64,000 nt of DNA. It comes from Ischnura elegans (taxonomy: Eukaryota > Arthropoda > Insecta > Odonata > Coenagrionidae). Positions within the stretch are counted from its first letter, which is position 1. Each line of letters begins with the position of its first letter. The position numbers and the translations under genes are program-made. Shown here piece by piece: positions 25,080-36,130 of this stretch. The notes beneath the pieces were generated by a model that searched no databases, had not been told where the DNA came from, and saw nothing but the letters and a program-made list of their open reading frames with translations. The stretch is from positions 63,224,069-63,288,068 of the forward strand of contig NC_060254.1 of assembly GCF_921293095.1 (NCBI RefSeq), in the 5' to 3' direction.

Positions 25080-25765
25080 TGAGAGAAAGATGTTCTATTC
25101 TTGCAGAGATGGTGCGGTGCGCCTTTCTCTTGTTTTCTCCGTTTTGAAACACCTCATGCCACCTACTCGCTCTCTGTTTCTACGCCTACGTCCCCTCCCT
25201 ACTCTCCGTCCTATGCTTGCTTCCTTCCTTTTTGTTTCAGCGGGGGAGAGGGAGGGAGTCAAACAAGACGAAAAACAAGTGAGTCCCGGGCGGCGCGGGG
25301 ACAAAATGGTACGGCGGACGCTGGGATCCCGATTTCGAGGCCCGAGGCACATATTTAGCATCGGCGCGGGAGCCGCAGGTAGGTAGGCGGGCACGATGTG
25401 CCTCTCTCTCCATCGGGAAGCTGCCCTAGCAGCTACAGAGACACAGTGAAGCGACCGGGGAGGGCGGAAAAAAAGAAGAATTTCTCTGTCGCTAATTTTG
25501 AAAAGCTTGGCGACGCGGAAGGGACGTGTAGGAAGGCAAGGCGGTAGGGGTTTGGATGTGTTTGGTGGGATGGGGGAGTTGGAGGTGGAGGGTGCTACAT
25601 TTGGCCCCGGAGTCGTTCTGTGGCGTGGGGAATTGGTCGCGCGAGGGAGGAAATAATAGAATCCTGTGCTCGAAAAATCTAAATCGGAAAAAGTCTGCGG
25701 AAATCATCTTGGTCGCGCATCTGGGAGCCGGACGGGCCCGCTGTGCGAAAACGTCAAGTCATGCG
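25080..25765. promoter_or_regulatory. GC/CpG-rich island, possible promoter or non-coding first exon
   Basis: Base composition shifts sharply to GC with many CpGs compared with flanking AT-rich DNA. On the plus strand GCCGCAG is followed by GTAGGT, a donor-like site at ~25,379, which could close a first exon. No downstream coding exon was recognised on either strand. Open frames on both strands here are an expected product of high GC and are not called as genes. Confidence 0.4.
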
Positions 25766-25824
25766 TCTGCATTTCTATGCGAATTATGAAGATAATTTTT
25801 TAATTTCATTTTATTTCAGCAATT

Positions 25825-26640
25825 CGGGTGTAATTATTGACGTATAAATGATGCGTCGAGTTGGCTTTCATATCTATGTATTAATTTCATTAAATGGGTT
25901 GAATTGTTTTGTTGAATAGCCATTCCCCTGGATACTTGTGAAAATGATGATGATAATTGTTTGATATTCTTTATTTCACCAACACGATAGGGACGCCGAC
26001 TTACAAAAAATATTGGGGGGGGCCCAAACCGGGGATCTAGCCCCGGGGAATTTTATAAGTGGTAAGTTTTTTAAGCTTTTTAGAAGAGTCATATGATCAA
26101 CATTAGAACCCTCATAACTCGAATATCGATATATGGACACTCCAGGGAAAATCGACAAGCCTGACAATTTTTTTCCTCACACCCATACCGAATTTTTGAG
26201 GGGGCTCGGCCCCCCTCAGGCCCCATGGAGTCGGCGCCACTGCAACACGAGTCTCACTATTGACGTCTAAATGATACATCAAGTTGAAGTCATGAAGAAT
26301 GTTTTACTGCATGAAAATATAATTGTTGAAATATTAATTATGTGTATAGTTGACTTTCATGGCGATGTTTTTATATCATGAAATTGGTTGAATAGTTTAG
26401 TTGAAAGGACGTTCCCCTGGATGCTTGAAGTGCAAATGATGACGTTGATTTTTGATACATTTTATTTTGCCCACGCGAGTCTCTTTATTGACGCATAAAT
26501 GATGCTTCAAGTTGGCTTCATTAAGAAGGTTTTTATTTCATGAAAAGGGTAGAATAGTTTTATTGACGATTCTAATGGATACCCGCGCTGCCCATTTTAT
26601 GAAATTATTTTTTTTTCACTTCTTTAATTTCATCAAATCA
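25825..26640 (+). repeat. Degenerate tandem repeat, three units, split by a hAT element
   Basis: Three units begin near 25,835, 26,257 and 26,486 with ATTGACGTATAAATGATGC-like text. They continue through AGTTGGCTTCAT, ATGAAA..GGTTGAATAGTTT, and (units 1 and 2) CCCCTGGATACTTG. Units 1 and 3 are ~160 bp; unit 2 has ~70 bp extra. The hAT miniature at 25,988-26,242 lies between units 1 and 2. Confidence 0.7.
25988..26242 (+). mobile_element. hAT miniature element, family B
   Basis: The 255-bp element has an exact 8-bp TSD CAACACGA (25,980-25,987, 26,243-26,250). Ends TAGGGACGCCGAC and GTCGGCGCCACTG are imperfect inverted repeats. It is nearly identical to the copy at 52,391-52,650. Non-coding. 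Confidence 0.92.
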
Positions 26641-28203
26641 GGTCTTTGAGCGAATTGCATCGGTTGATCAAATTCCACTGTGACGTTCTTTCAAACGCGG
26701 GCGAGTCTCGTTCGTCGTATGGATGGACTCTTCTCCAGTTTTTTCCGTTATCTTTATTTCGGCAATGGTACGTTGAAGGTCCTCTTTCTGAAATTCAATT
26801 CCACGGAAAACAGTTATTCCGGAGTCCAACTTATAATGAGCTCGCCAAAATGTTATGTAAGCCATGCAGAAGATTTTATTGCCAATAGAAGCATCAGAAT
26901 TTTGCCGAGATTTATTCGGACTTAACCTTGCTTTCTACACTGCACGTACACTTGATTATTCGAAGAGGAATTAATGAACGAAGAAGATAGTGCTGATGAT
27001 ATTGCGGGAGTGACTATGTCAGTAGCAATAATAGTACGTTGTGGGTTATAATTTTCACAATATATTTCTGTAGTACACTGGCTTTCCTTTTTATATCAAG
27101 ATTACCCTTTTGTATTTTCGCAGTAAATTTGATGGCCTGTTTGCGGTCCCCAGTCCGCAATAAATAGGTAGCGAAACCCTGGCCTAGGATTGAATTATTT
27201 TTTTCATGTTTCAACTCCATACTATTCTTATTGAAAATGTTTTAGGAGGAATAAGTGAGGAATGCTAAAAAAATTGCTTAACAATAGTACTCTTCTATCT
27301 TCCTATCAGTAATATAGCCCCTTTTAATTTAAGTTGACTCTGCTTTGAAGAAATTTACAATAAAGTTGTCGTTGGAATCATATTCCTTGTGACGAACTTT
27401 TAAAAGTCGATATCGGGGATGTTGCAAATGTTTACTTTTTTCTGTTGTCATAGGGCATTATTTCATATCAGGTGTGAAGGTGTATTTCTATGATAAAGAA
27501 CCTGAAAACTGACTTCTTAGCTTAAATTATAACAATCGCTCATATGCCTGTCAATGTAATGATTAAATTGAATCCCTTCCGCACTTCCAGATATGCTTAA
27601 TTTATCAATACGGAGAAAATTCATCTGAAAAATGGGCATTAAATAGTTGTTGTGCGAAAGGCTTGAAATATACGGCTCAGTAATCTTTCTGTTGGAAGTT
27701 GATTTATGATGAGGCCCCATTCAACCAGAACTAAAAATGTCGCGAATTTCCATCTGTGCAAAAAGTTATAAGGTAAAAGTAAAATTTCTGTTGATCCGTC
27801 ATGCTTAGCTTGAACAAAAAGAAGTGGGCTAAAATTGCTTTTTCTCCACGTCAGGGGGAAATTCCACGCGTTTGCTGTATTTTAGTCGCAGACGGAGACA
27901 TCATCCCCCGAGGTCACGATTATTGTATTGCATTGTGTGACGGCTTCGCATTAAGTCATTTGTATGTGTGCTATTAACTTCTATTTTGGGATAGAATTGA
28001 ACAAGCCTACGCATGCAGCACAAGCCTGAGTATGGAGCTTAACTGGTTAAGCACTATTGTATAAAAAAATAACTTCGCAGTCTCGCGCATGGGTGCAAAG
28101 TGTAACACACCCAAATGAAATACACTACGAAAAATATTTTTTATTTCGGATTCAAACCCGAATATCCCATGTATGATTTTGTTATTTACCGGCGTAGGAT
28201 ACT
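26641..28203. other. Intergenic, nothing recognised
   Basis: AT-rich DNA with short open stretches on both strands that overlap each other and show no family motifs or splice context I can defend. Confidence 0.5.
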
Positions 28204-28356
28204 GGTGTAATTTTCTCGGGGTTTCCACGGGGTGAGTTGCTTCTAGATGTTTCAATAGCTACTGATGCCATATGCCCTGAGGACGATGGCAGAGTAGCTA
28301 TCGAAACGTCGGCCTACAAGTAACTCACCCGGTGGAAAACCCGAGAAGATTTCACC
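28204..28356. repeat. Fold-back (hairpin) repeat, family F
   Basis: Left arm GGTGTAATTTTCTCGGGGTT ... AATAGCTACT and right arm AGTAGCTATCGAAACG ... AACCCGAGAAGATTTCACC are imperfect reverse complements of ~60 nt. The loop contains CATATGCCCTGAGGACGATG, which is also present, nearly unchanged, in the copies at 34.9 and 39.2 kb. Confidence 0.75.
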
Positions 28357-28894
28357 GCTTCGCGGTCATGTTTGCCAACAGTTGTTCTTCGAATTACTTG
28401 TGATGAAACCTGCCATCTGGTCGCATACCTGATTGGCAATTTGGAGATCGCTCTTGTCAAATAATGTTTTTTCAAGCCAATTTCATCCCTTGAGTGTGCA
28501 TGTAACCGCTCGGTTTTGAGTGAGAATTGTGTTTAGTTATATTTTTCAGGTTCATGTCTAATTTTCGGAATGATGCTGTTATCCCAAAAATTTTCCATTT
28601 TGCTCCTTCCCATCTGAATCCAAGGTCAAGATAATCCAGATTTGTGATTCTTGATTGACACCATAGCTGTTTTGGCATGGAGTCAAGATCCCACTTTAGG
28701 TGGCAACCCCGAGCGTCTCTTTGATTAAAGGGTGCTGAACCCGCCGCACGCGTGCCACTTATGCCAGTGTATAATGATACTCCTGGTAGCGACGTCGCGT
28801 ATATCACTGGGAGAAACGTAGCGCTTTTGGTTTCTCATATTCTGACAATTGTTCGATCGTTTTGGATAGTTTTGTTGCGATGTACCCAGAAGTT
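28357..28894. other. Intergenic, nothing recognised
   Basis: Contains a 111-codon open minus-strand stretch (28,807-28,472) without a recognised domain, good splice sites or a signal peptide. I do not call it a gene. Confidence 0.35.
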
Positions 28895-29210
28895 AGGGCG
28901 AAAAAGTAGAAATGGTTTCTGAAATATAGGAAATAAGTTCGAAAAAGTAATTTGTGGCCGGTAGATAACCGTTCAATAACTTAGGAGTAGCCTAAGTCAC
29001 CATAAACAGTTCAGTTTCGATAAAAGTTACTATTATTAATCCAATTTGATGGCTACAGGGTAAGAAATGTAGTAATGGTTTCTGAAATATAGAATTAAAG
29101 TGCGAAAAGTAACTTGTGAATATAGGTAACTGCTAAAATAACCTGGAAGTAACCAAAGTTACCATATAAAGTGCTGGTTTCATGAAAAATTTTTGTTTTT
29201 AATTTTATGT
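28895..29210 (+). repeat. Tandem duplication, two ~160-bp units
   Basis: Units starting ~28,897 and ~29,058 share ATGGTTTCTGAAATATAG, GCGAAAAAGTAA.TTGTG, GGTAA/GATAAC and AGTAACC.AAGTTACCAT words in the same order with scattered differences. Function unknown; an old local duplication. Confidence 0.7.
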
Positions 29211-32200
29211 GACAGTTGATGGGAAATGAAATTCTTCGATGTTACTATTTTAGTGAGGCCAAAACGTCGATTTTTTAACAGTTGCCTCTTTTGGAGGGAT
29301 ATTTATCTAATAATTTTGCGAATTTGGATAGTTTAGGCATATGCCTCTTTTTTAAATATTTTTTACGTATTTAGTGCACGAAATCGTGAATGACAATATG
29401 ACTGTTAACGACGTGATAATGGCCTCGACTTATTTCTATCATCATACACCCCAATTAGGAGTTCGCTTGGAAAAAATCCATAATTATAGCTTTAAATCTA
29501 AATCGGTAGTAATGAGAATGGTCATCCTTTAAGGGTAATTATTTGATTGATTTTATAAATATATCATGGGATATTTATTGTAATTTAAAGGGTGAAGCTG
29601 TCCCATTAGTGATCATTATCGATTGAAGTGCTGTTGCAATTAGCTAATAGGAGGTATTAGAAGAGAGCTGCGCAAAACCATTCTTAGCATTGTTGACTTC
29701 CGATGATCAATTGAAAAAAATGTTGAATCTCAGTTCATTGGCATACTAATGTAAGTACGAAGTCATTGAAATCCGCATAATGATTTTCTGCCCCATTAAG
29801 CTGGCAAAGGCTTTAGAGAAATTCAAATATGCCGCTAAGCTCTGGTATTACTGACGCTAATGATGAAAAGAGTAAACGACCGTCCATTGCTGGTTGCGAG
29901 ATTAGGCTAATCGAGACAACTGTAATTAGGCAAAGGGGATCCTTTTACTCGTTGAACTCTATCGAGTAGAATATAATGATGCGGAGGGGATGTGAATGCC
30001 TACCCTTTTATCGACGAACGAAAACATGTAGTTTTTTTAATATAAAATTGAGTCAAATATCGAAGGTTCTATGTAGTCAAGCTCCAAAAATATCATGCTT
30101 CAATAAAGTATTATAGACAGAGCTTAAATGTGCGATTTTAAAGGGATTTTCATAAGATAGACTGGAAGAGAGTCCTTTTTGTCGATGTTCGTTAAAAGGA
30201 TCTTTTCAGGTCATTAAATGTTAGTGTAGAAGAACTACTGAGTGACTTCGGCTTCCTTATTGTTGTGACTTTCAATTTTATGCCAATATGGAGGTACATA
30301 ATGTCAATGACATTAATTGCTGTGTCGTTTGTTTTCTCATGGAAAAGATGTTATCAAAATGTTTGTGGAGAACCCTTTTCCCTACGGTGTAGGAAATTTT
30401 CACGAGAATGATATGTGTATTGCAACTTTTAAGATAGTGCTTAATCACGAATAACCTTAAAGCGAAATGCCAAATTCCATGATTGCATTGCAATCGTATT
30501 CGTTGATGATCGAAAATGAGCTTTTTTTAATCGATTGAATTATTCCTTCGCAGTTTCGGTTCGGTTATTTATGTTATGCTATGTTGCGATTTCCATTGCC
30601 TAGTCTTTACTTCACAGCCGAATCTTATGTTAAATTTTCCGAAAACGTTGCAATTCAAGAGCATTCATGACTGAAGTTAATGCTTGTGGAACAATCCTAT
30701 TAACTATGAATATCTGAATATTGAGGTGAAATGTGGAATATTTCGTTTACTAACAATAAAATTATATCACAAATGTTTTAATATATTGTACTACTTTAAG
30801 TAATATGGATATGACTAAAGAAAATATTGAGTTTACATCTAAAATCGGCGGTAATCGCAAAACGTCTCCTTATCGTATACGTTCATATCAATGGCGGCGA
30901 AAACATCGCGATCACATAGACATTTTATATATATTACTAAAAATTCTGACGGCTGGGAATTATGGAAAAAATTATTCATTGCAGTGAAAAGAATATTTTT
31001 TGCGGACTTCCTTCACTTGGGCCTCATTTAGTGAGAAATCAAAAAGTCGTATCCGGAAATATTAAGAATGTGGCTTTTAAACCTGACTAATCTCTGCATT
31101 TTAAAAGGAAACATGACTAATTTTTTAGGTGATTGCGTAAAAAATATCTTTCCGGGGCTTACTTGATAATTCCACGGAAGTATCATGACCCAAAGGGAAA
31201 TTTTCGGTGGGGAGAGAAAACTGAGGAACACCCTTAGCATCTTTTTCTTGAGTCTTGAAAGGAAAGCAATTTTGCATATTATCGCAATCGCAAAATCGCC
31301 GATTTGCGATATCGAATTGCGATTGCGAATATCTATTCTTGTTAAGGAACTTGTATAATTCGCCAGTATAGTGTTGATGCATACTTTTCACAGCCGCTAC
31401 TTATACCGTTATGCTCACGAAAAGTTGAATATCTTTCATTATTCTTAACCTATTACTACAACGAATTGCATTAAATTATGCTACTTTTTAACGTCAATAA
31501 TTGCAGATTTTGTCTGTCGTGATGGGAAGCATTGTCTACCGTGCATACATGTTGATGCTCAGGGGAAGCCAAGGTGGATAGTACAAATCCGTTTTATTTT
31601 TGTTGAAAGAGACTGAGGAATAAATGTGTAATAATTTGGATGATTTTTAGTGATAGGTGATATATTTACGACTATTTTGACAGTAAAGTCAAAGCATATT
31701 GGTCATGAATGAAACCTAGTCCTAATAGTCTGAATAATTTCATTTCATGTAAGGAATATTTTGCCCCTGAAATTGAAGCAGCTTACCATCGCCAGCTAAA
31801 CGTCTTTTTACTTATATCGATCGTAGAGCATGTTTCACGAAGTATGACTAGAATGAATTTGAATCATTGCTATTTTTTTAATTTATCGCCTTTTGTACTG
31901 CTTTAATTATAGCTTTGGAACAGTGAATTTTTCCGTTTTTATCATAAGTTCCACATGATTGAATATGAGTAAGTTTTTTTGTTTACTTTAGCACCCACAT
32001 TAATAAACTGCACGCAGTAAAGGAGTTGGATATCAACCATTGACCGAGAAAAATTAAAATTGAATAAATGTTGAACTTTGATTTTAGATTTATGACTCGT
32101 CTAACTTTACCTAGCACTTTCACCCTGCTGAAATGTGGAATGACAATGGTATCTCATTTCCTCAACTCTTCCCTCCCTCATTTCCCCAACAATTATCAAT

Positions 32201-32752
32201 AACCCCGAGGATGGTGGATATGCTTTCCATCGAATCATACGTAGACACGGAGGACTTGACTCGATCGTAACCTCAGAAACTATTCAACTAATAGTTTTTT
32301 ATTAAAAATATTTTTGTGTTTTAATTTACAGTACATTGCATATGTATAATCCTCTCAATATAGGTGAAGGCGTTGCAAAGTGCCCGCTAAGGATTTAGCA
32401 CGACATTCAACCAAGAGGACGATTCACTTCTGCTCGATCAGTCTTGTCTCGTGCTGCATTGCTGATTCATATCGTACGCCGTCGTCCTAAAATTTTTCAG
32501 GGTGGACAGAGGGGTCCCTTGCCAGCAGTTGTGTGTACGTTAAAAATGGAGAATTTACTTTAGCATGTATACTTACGAAGGTAGAATTTTTACATCAGAG
32601 ATTCTCGGAAATATTGACAATAGATTTTGTTGATGGTGATAAGGGTTTGACTTTAACGAGAAATACTGCCCGAAGAAAGAGAAAGATACCTCTAATTGAG
32701 TCTTATTAAAATTAAAATACAAGAGTCTTAATAAAATACAGCTTATTTACCA
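29211..32752. other. Intergenic, nothing recognised
   Basis: A long AT-rich stretch without recognised exons, RNA genes or TE proteins. A short cluster of GCGATTG/CAATCGC words occurs at ~31,280-31,330. Confidence 0.5.
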
Positions 32753-32759
32753 CATTACA

Positions 32760-33057
32760 ATGGCCCAGCTAGGGGTGGGGTTTGGGGGATAAAACCCCCC
32801 CCCAGAGCTCAGAGAAATTTTTGAGTTCAATCCATTTTACTTACATTGGATCAGTATTACTTATAGAATAGTGTAAGGATTAATTAAATATCCCTCAGAA
32901 AGCCGTAAAACTCGCCATTTGGAACCATTAATCTTAAAATTTTCTGGAGGAGGGCCCCCGCAATTCCTGCTTACCCTGGTGGGTATGCAATACCCTGCAC
33001 CCCAAAGTATTAGTTGCGCCTAAAACCCCCCCAGCCTTAATTTTGGCTGCGCCCCTG
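32760..33057 (-). mobile_element. hAT miniature element, family A
   Basis: The ~298-bp copy has worn first bases (AATGGCCCAGCTAGG for CAGTGGCGCAGC) and an intact end GGCTGCGCCCCTG. Flanks CATTACA and CATTACAC suggest an 8-bp TSD with one base lost at the junction. The internal GGATTAATTAAATATCCC block matches the other copies. Confidence 0.78.
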
Positions 33058-33065
33058 CATTACAC

Positions 33066-34741
33066 TACTTTTTTTTAAATTTATAGCAAATTCTTAGTGA
33101 TATCATTCCTCCATCCCCTACCCCAACAATTCGTGGAAAATAAAATAATAGTTGATGGCACTCGCATAAATTTTCGGAATAATTCTCTTAAAGTGAAAGC
33201 ACTGAGTGTGTTTGTGAGGAGTTAATTTCATACGAAAAGCTAAGATTGTTACCTTTTTCTTCATGGACACGATTTATTCTGTAATAAATTCGGAAGATGC
33301 ATCCCTCCATCGCATTTGTTACTCGGCGTATTAATTATTAAATACTTAACTCGAACCTTGAAATTTTAAGGGCATTAATTACAAGGGAAACCCTTGCTGA
33401 TGTTGTCTTGCATCTCAAAGCTGAAAATTTTACCGCTGTATTTTCTCAGGCGTATTTTTTAAAGATAAGATATACAGGGAAGTATTGAATAATGTCAACT
33501 ATGTAAACCATGGAAATTTTCAAGAATATTGCGTAACATTCGAACGAGTCGCGAAGTAAAGACAAAACACGTCCGGTTGGGAGGGAGTGAAGCATCCTCT
33601 TGACACTAAATTGGTGACGCCTGGTCTCTCAGAGCGCCAATCAGATCTTTTCGATTATGCAGTTGAGTATTACAATCTGCAATCCACAACCCTTAATAGC
33701 TTCCTATTTTATATCATTCTCCACCCCAGTAGCTTAATTTTTACTCCGCGTAAGCATTTGCGATCATAGAGCCACATTCGGTCCCATAGACCTAGCGTCA
33801 CCACTCGTGTCTTTAATATATCCCATTTATGATGGTATCAAAATGCTGATGAGTAATATATGTCATTTAATAAAATTACGAATTTTTTTTGTTCTTATAA
33901 AATCTCAATTGGGTGTTTTTTACGTTTCAGTAAAATGTAATGGCATATTCAATACGATGTACCGTGACGTCACCGATAGTCGGCCTCAAGGTAATAAAAA
34001 AATCAAATACCTTACTTTCGAAATGATAACGAGCCGAAAATATTTTTAAAATTTTAATTGAAAACTTTTGAAGGCCCTTATCTATTAGACCAATTGAAGA
34101 CATTATTTTTTCATGAGGAATTAAAACGCATTCTCCATGTTGGCCAACGTGACCGAAGTCACCTCTTATGGCGCAGCCGTGTACGCCACTTCTTTAAGAT
34201 TAGATTTCGGCGTTTACGGTAGCACCAACTATCAAGTTACCTAACGTGAATTTGAGTCCACTTGATGACGAATAACAAGGATCTCATGTGACGATTACCG
34301 AACTAGTTTCACCGGAAGAGATATCTAGAGGTCATCGCCGCGTTAATGACTTCTATTCTATGGGTACAATTAGATATTTGATGCTCATCTCTTTTAAACA
34401 AGATATGAGAGGGTGAGAAGCCAAGGGGTACAAGTGAAATTTTTCTCAACAGAGCCAGGTAAACTTAATTGTTGGAAGAAATACACAAAACTGGGTTGCC
34501 ATGGGATACGAGTGAGTCTCTGTTCTGTGCTGACAGTGAGTGGAAAATCAAATGTACCGCTAAATATCTAGTTCATCGTGTTTGTTTTCTGTACCTAATT
34601 TCTGTACCTAACACTGCACAGAAGAAAGAAATCACTTGTACCCCTTGACTTCTCAACTACTCAAATATAAGACTATAATTTGAAATAATTATGGCAAAAC
34701 TTTCTACATTTAATGCCTGTTTTTTCCCGAGACCAATGGCA
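33066..34741. other. Intergenic, nothing recognised
   Basis: No exon, RNA gene or TE protein recognised on either strand. Confidence 0.5.
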
Positions 34742-35582
34742 GTGAAGATTTCTCACGTATCACACAGGGAGAGGTCCTCCACATCCCCTTCCAACGTTTC
34801 GATGTACTATTCGCCCATAGTCCTCTGGGTTTCAGAAATCCTATTGGGATACTGTTTTAATACGCTTCATTCTTCCAACTTGCTAATACCGAATATGGTG
34901 GAAAAAAGCGTTCAGGAATCCCTGAGGACGATGGGCGAGTTGCACATTGAAACGTCGGAAGCAGTGGCGTAGCTAGGAATTTTGTTTATAGGGAGGAGGC
35001 CCAAAACCAAAAGGGTCAGGGGGAAAATGTAAAAATATCAGGGTTCTAAGTAGAGGGTTTTAAACTAATTTTAACACTTCTCATAATCGAAAAACTTCAC
35101 TTTTCAAATAAATCTTTTGTTATTTATGATTTTTAAATATTTTGTCTCATTTTATGACTAAGCAAAGTTCTATAAGAAAGCAACGGGGTTCTAAGTAGAG
35201 GGTTTTAAACTAATTTTAGCACTATTCACAATCGAAAAACATCACTTTTCAAATAAATCTTTTGATAATTCATGAGAGTTCAATATTTTGTCTCATTTTG
35301 CGATTGGATGGCCTCTTAGGATGACCTTGAAAATGACAAGTGTTGAAACCATGGTCGGTTGTTGAGTGTTGAATTAAAAAGTGTGGAAATTACTATTTGT
35401 GTTCTTTATCATGGATTTAGCGAACTTCCACACAATCAAGCCTGAAACGATTTTATACGAAACTGTGTTTTTATTATTCGGGAAGGGGGGTACAGATCCC
35501 CCGAACCATCCCCTCGCTACGCCGCTAGTCGGAAGTAGAAATGGAAGACCTTACCCGGTATCAAACCCGAGAAATCTTCACT
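34742..35582. repeat. Fold-back repeat, family F, split by a hAT element
   Basis: Left arm 34,742-34,804 (GTGAAGATTTCTCACG ... CCAACGTTTCGATGT) pairs with a right arm in two pieces, 34,943-34,961 and 35,536-35,582 (ACATTGAAACGTCGGAAG, then TAGAAATGG ... ACCCGAGAAATCTTCAC). Removing the inserted hAT element restores arm continuity. The loop again carries CCTGAGGACGATGG. Confidence 0.75.
34962..35527 (+). mobile_element. hAT miniature element, family C, 566 bp
   Basis: Exact 8-bp TSD GTCGGAAG (34,954-34,961, 35,528-35,535). Ends are CAGTGGCGTAGCTAGG and CCTCGCTACGCCGCTA. Inside, a ~115-bp segment is repeated with period 145 (starts 35,041 and 35,186, GGGTTCTAAGTAGAGGG). No transposase frame. 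It lies within a fold-back repeat, so it is the younger insertion. Confidence 0.9.
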
Positions 35583-35638
35583 GCAAACCCTTTCTACATT
35601 TTCAACCATGGCAATCCCCCATTTCCCTCCACTCTTAC

Positions 35639-35804
35639 CATCATCATCGTCGTCGTCGTCATCATCATCATGCTTGGCCTTTCCGCTTCCGTCATCATCA
35701 TTGTCATCGTCGTCATCGTCATCGGCAGCCACCCGGTTCTTCGCCTTGCCCGCCTCCGCGCTCACGATGAGCAGGCCCATAAGGATCGCCAGCCACAGCC
35801 GCAT
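35639..35804 (-). CDS. First coding exon of a secreted, Asp-rich protein (function unknown)
   Basis: The ATG at 35,804 (A at -3) opens 55 codons plus one base, then a strong donor G|GTAAGAGT at 35,638. Residues 1-18 (MRLWLAILMGLLIVSAEA) form a classical signal peptide with a small-residue cleavage site. They are followed by GKAKNRVAA, seven Asp, an Asn-containing acidic stretch, GSGKAKH, and ten Asp. The mature N-terminus is therefore a highly acidic secreted segment, which could bind calcium or cationic partners. The region upstream is CpG- and GA-rich, as expected of a promoter/5' UTR. I found no second exon at lower coordinates, so the rest is behind a long intron or off-window. The Asp tracts are (GAY)n repeats and may vary in length. 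Gene identity not recognised. Confidence 0.65.
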
Positions 35805-36130
35805 GTTCGCCCGGGGTTTGCTCTCAGCGGGGGTGCGAAAGATGAGATGCGTAGAGTGCGGCGGTGACACGAAAAAAACTCTCGCTGGAGAGCGGCGAGA
35901 GAGAAAGAGGGAGAGAGAGAGGAGAAGAATGGTTTATTAGCGGGTGTCTCAGTGTGCGTGCGAGGGGAAGGGGGGGTTGACATAGGGAGAGGGAGGGGGT
36001 GGAGAAATGAGGGGCAGAATAAATTGCCCCGCTGCTGGGGGAAAGGACTATCCTGCGTCGGCCAAGCGTTCCAAATGGCGACGTCTTCATCCGTCTGTAA
36101 CTGTCGGCTCAGCCGCGGTATCAAGAACGC
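35805..36130 (-). promoter_or_regulatory. Putative 5' UTR/promoter of the Asp-rich secreted protein gene
   Basis: GC/CpG-rich DNA with a purine-rich GAGAGA tract on the plus strand (35,886-35,930; CTCTCT on the gene strand, possible GAGA-factor sites). It lies immediately upstream of the signal-peptide exon. TSS not determinable. Confidence 0.45.

Noticed and set aside
28472-28807. 111-codon open minus-strand stretch
   Set aside because: No recognised domain, start context or splice partners; left as unassigned.
35541-35940. Plus-strand His-, Ser- and Ile-rich frames
   Set aside because: They are the complement of the (GAY)n Asp codons in the minus-strand exon; low-complexity shadows.
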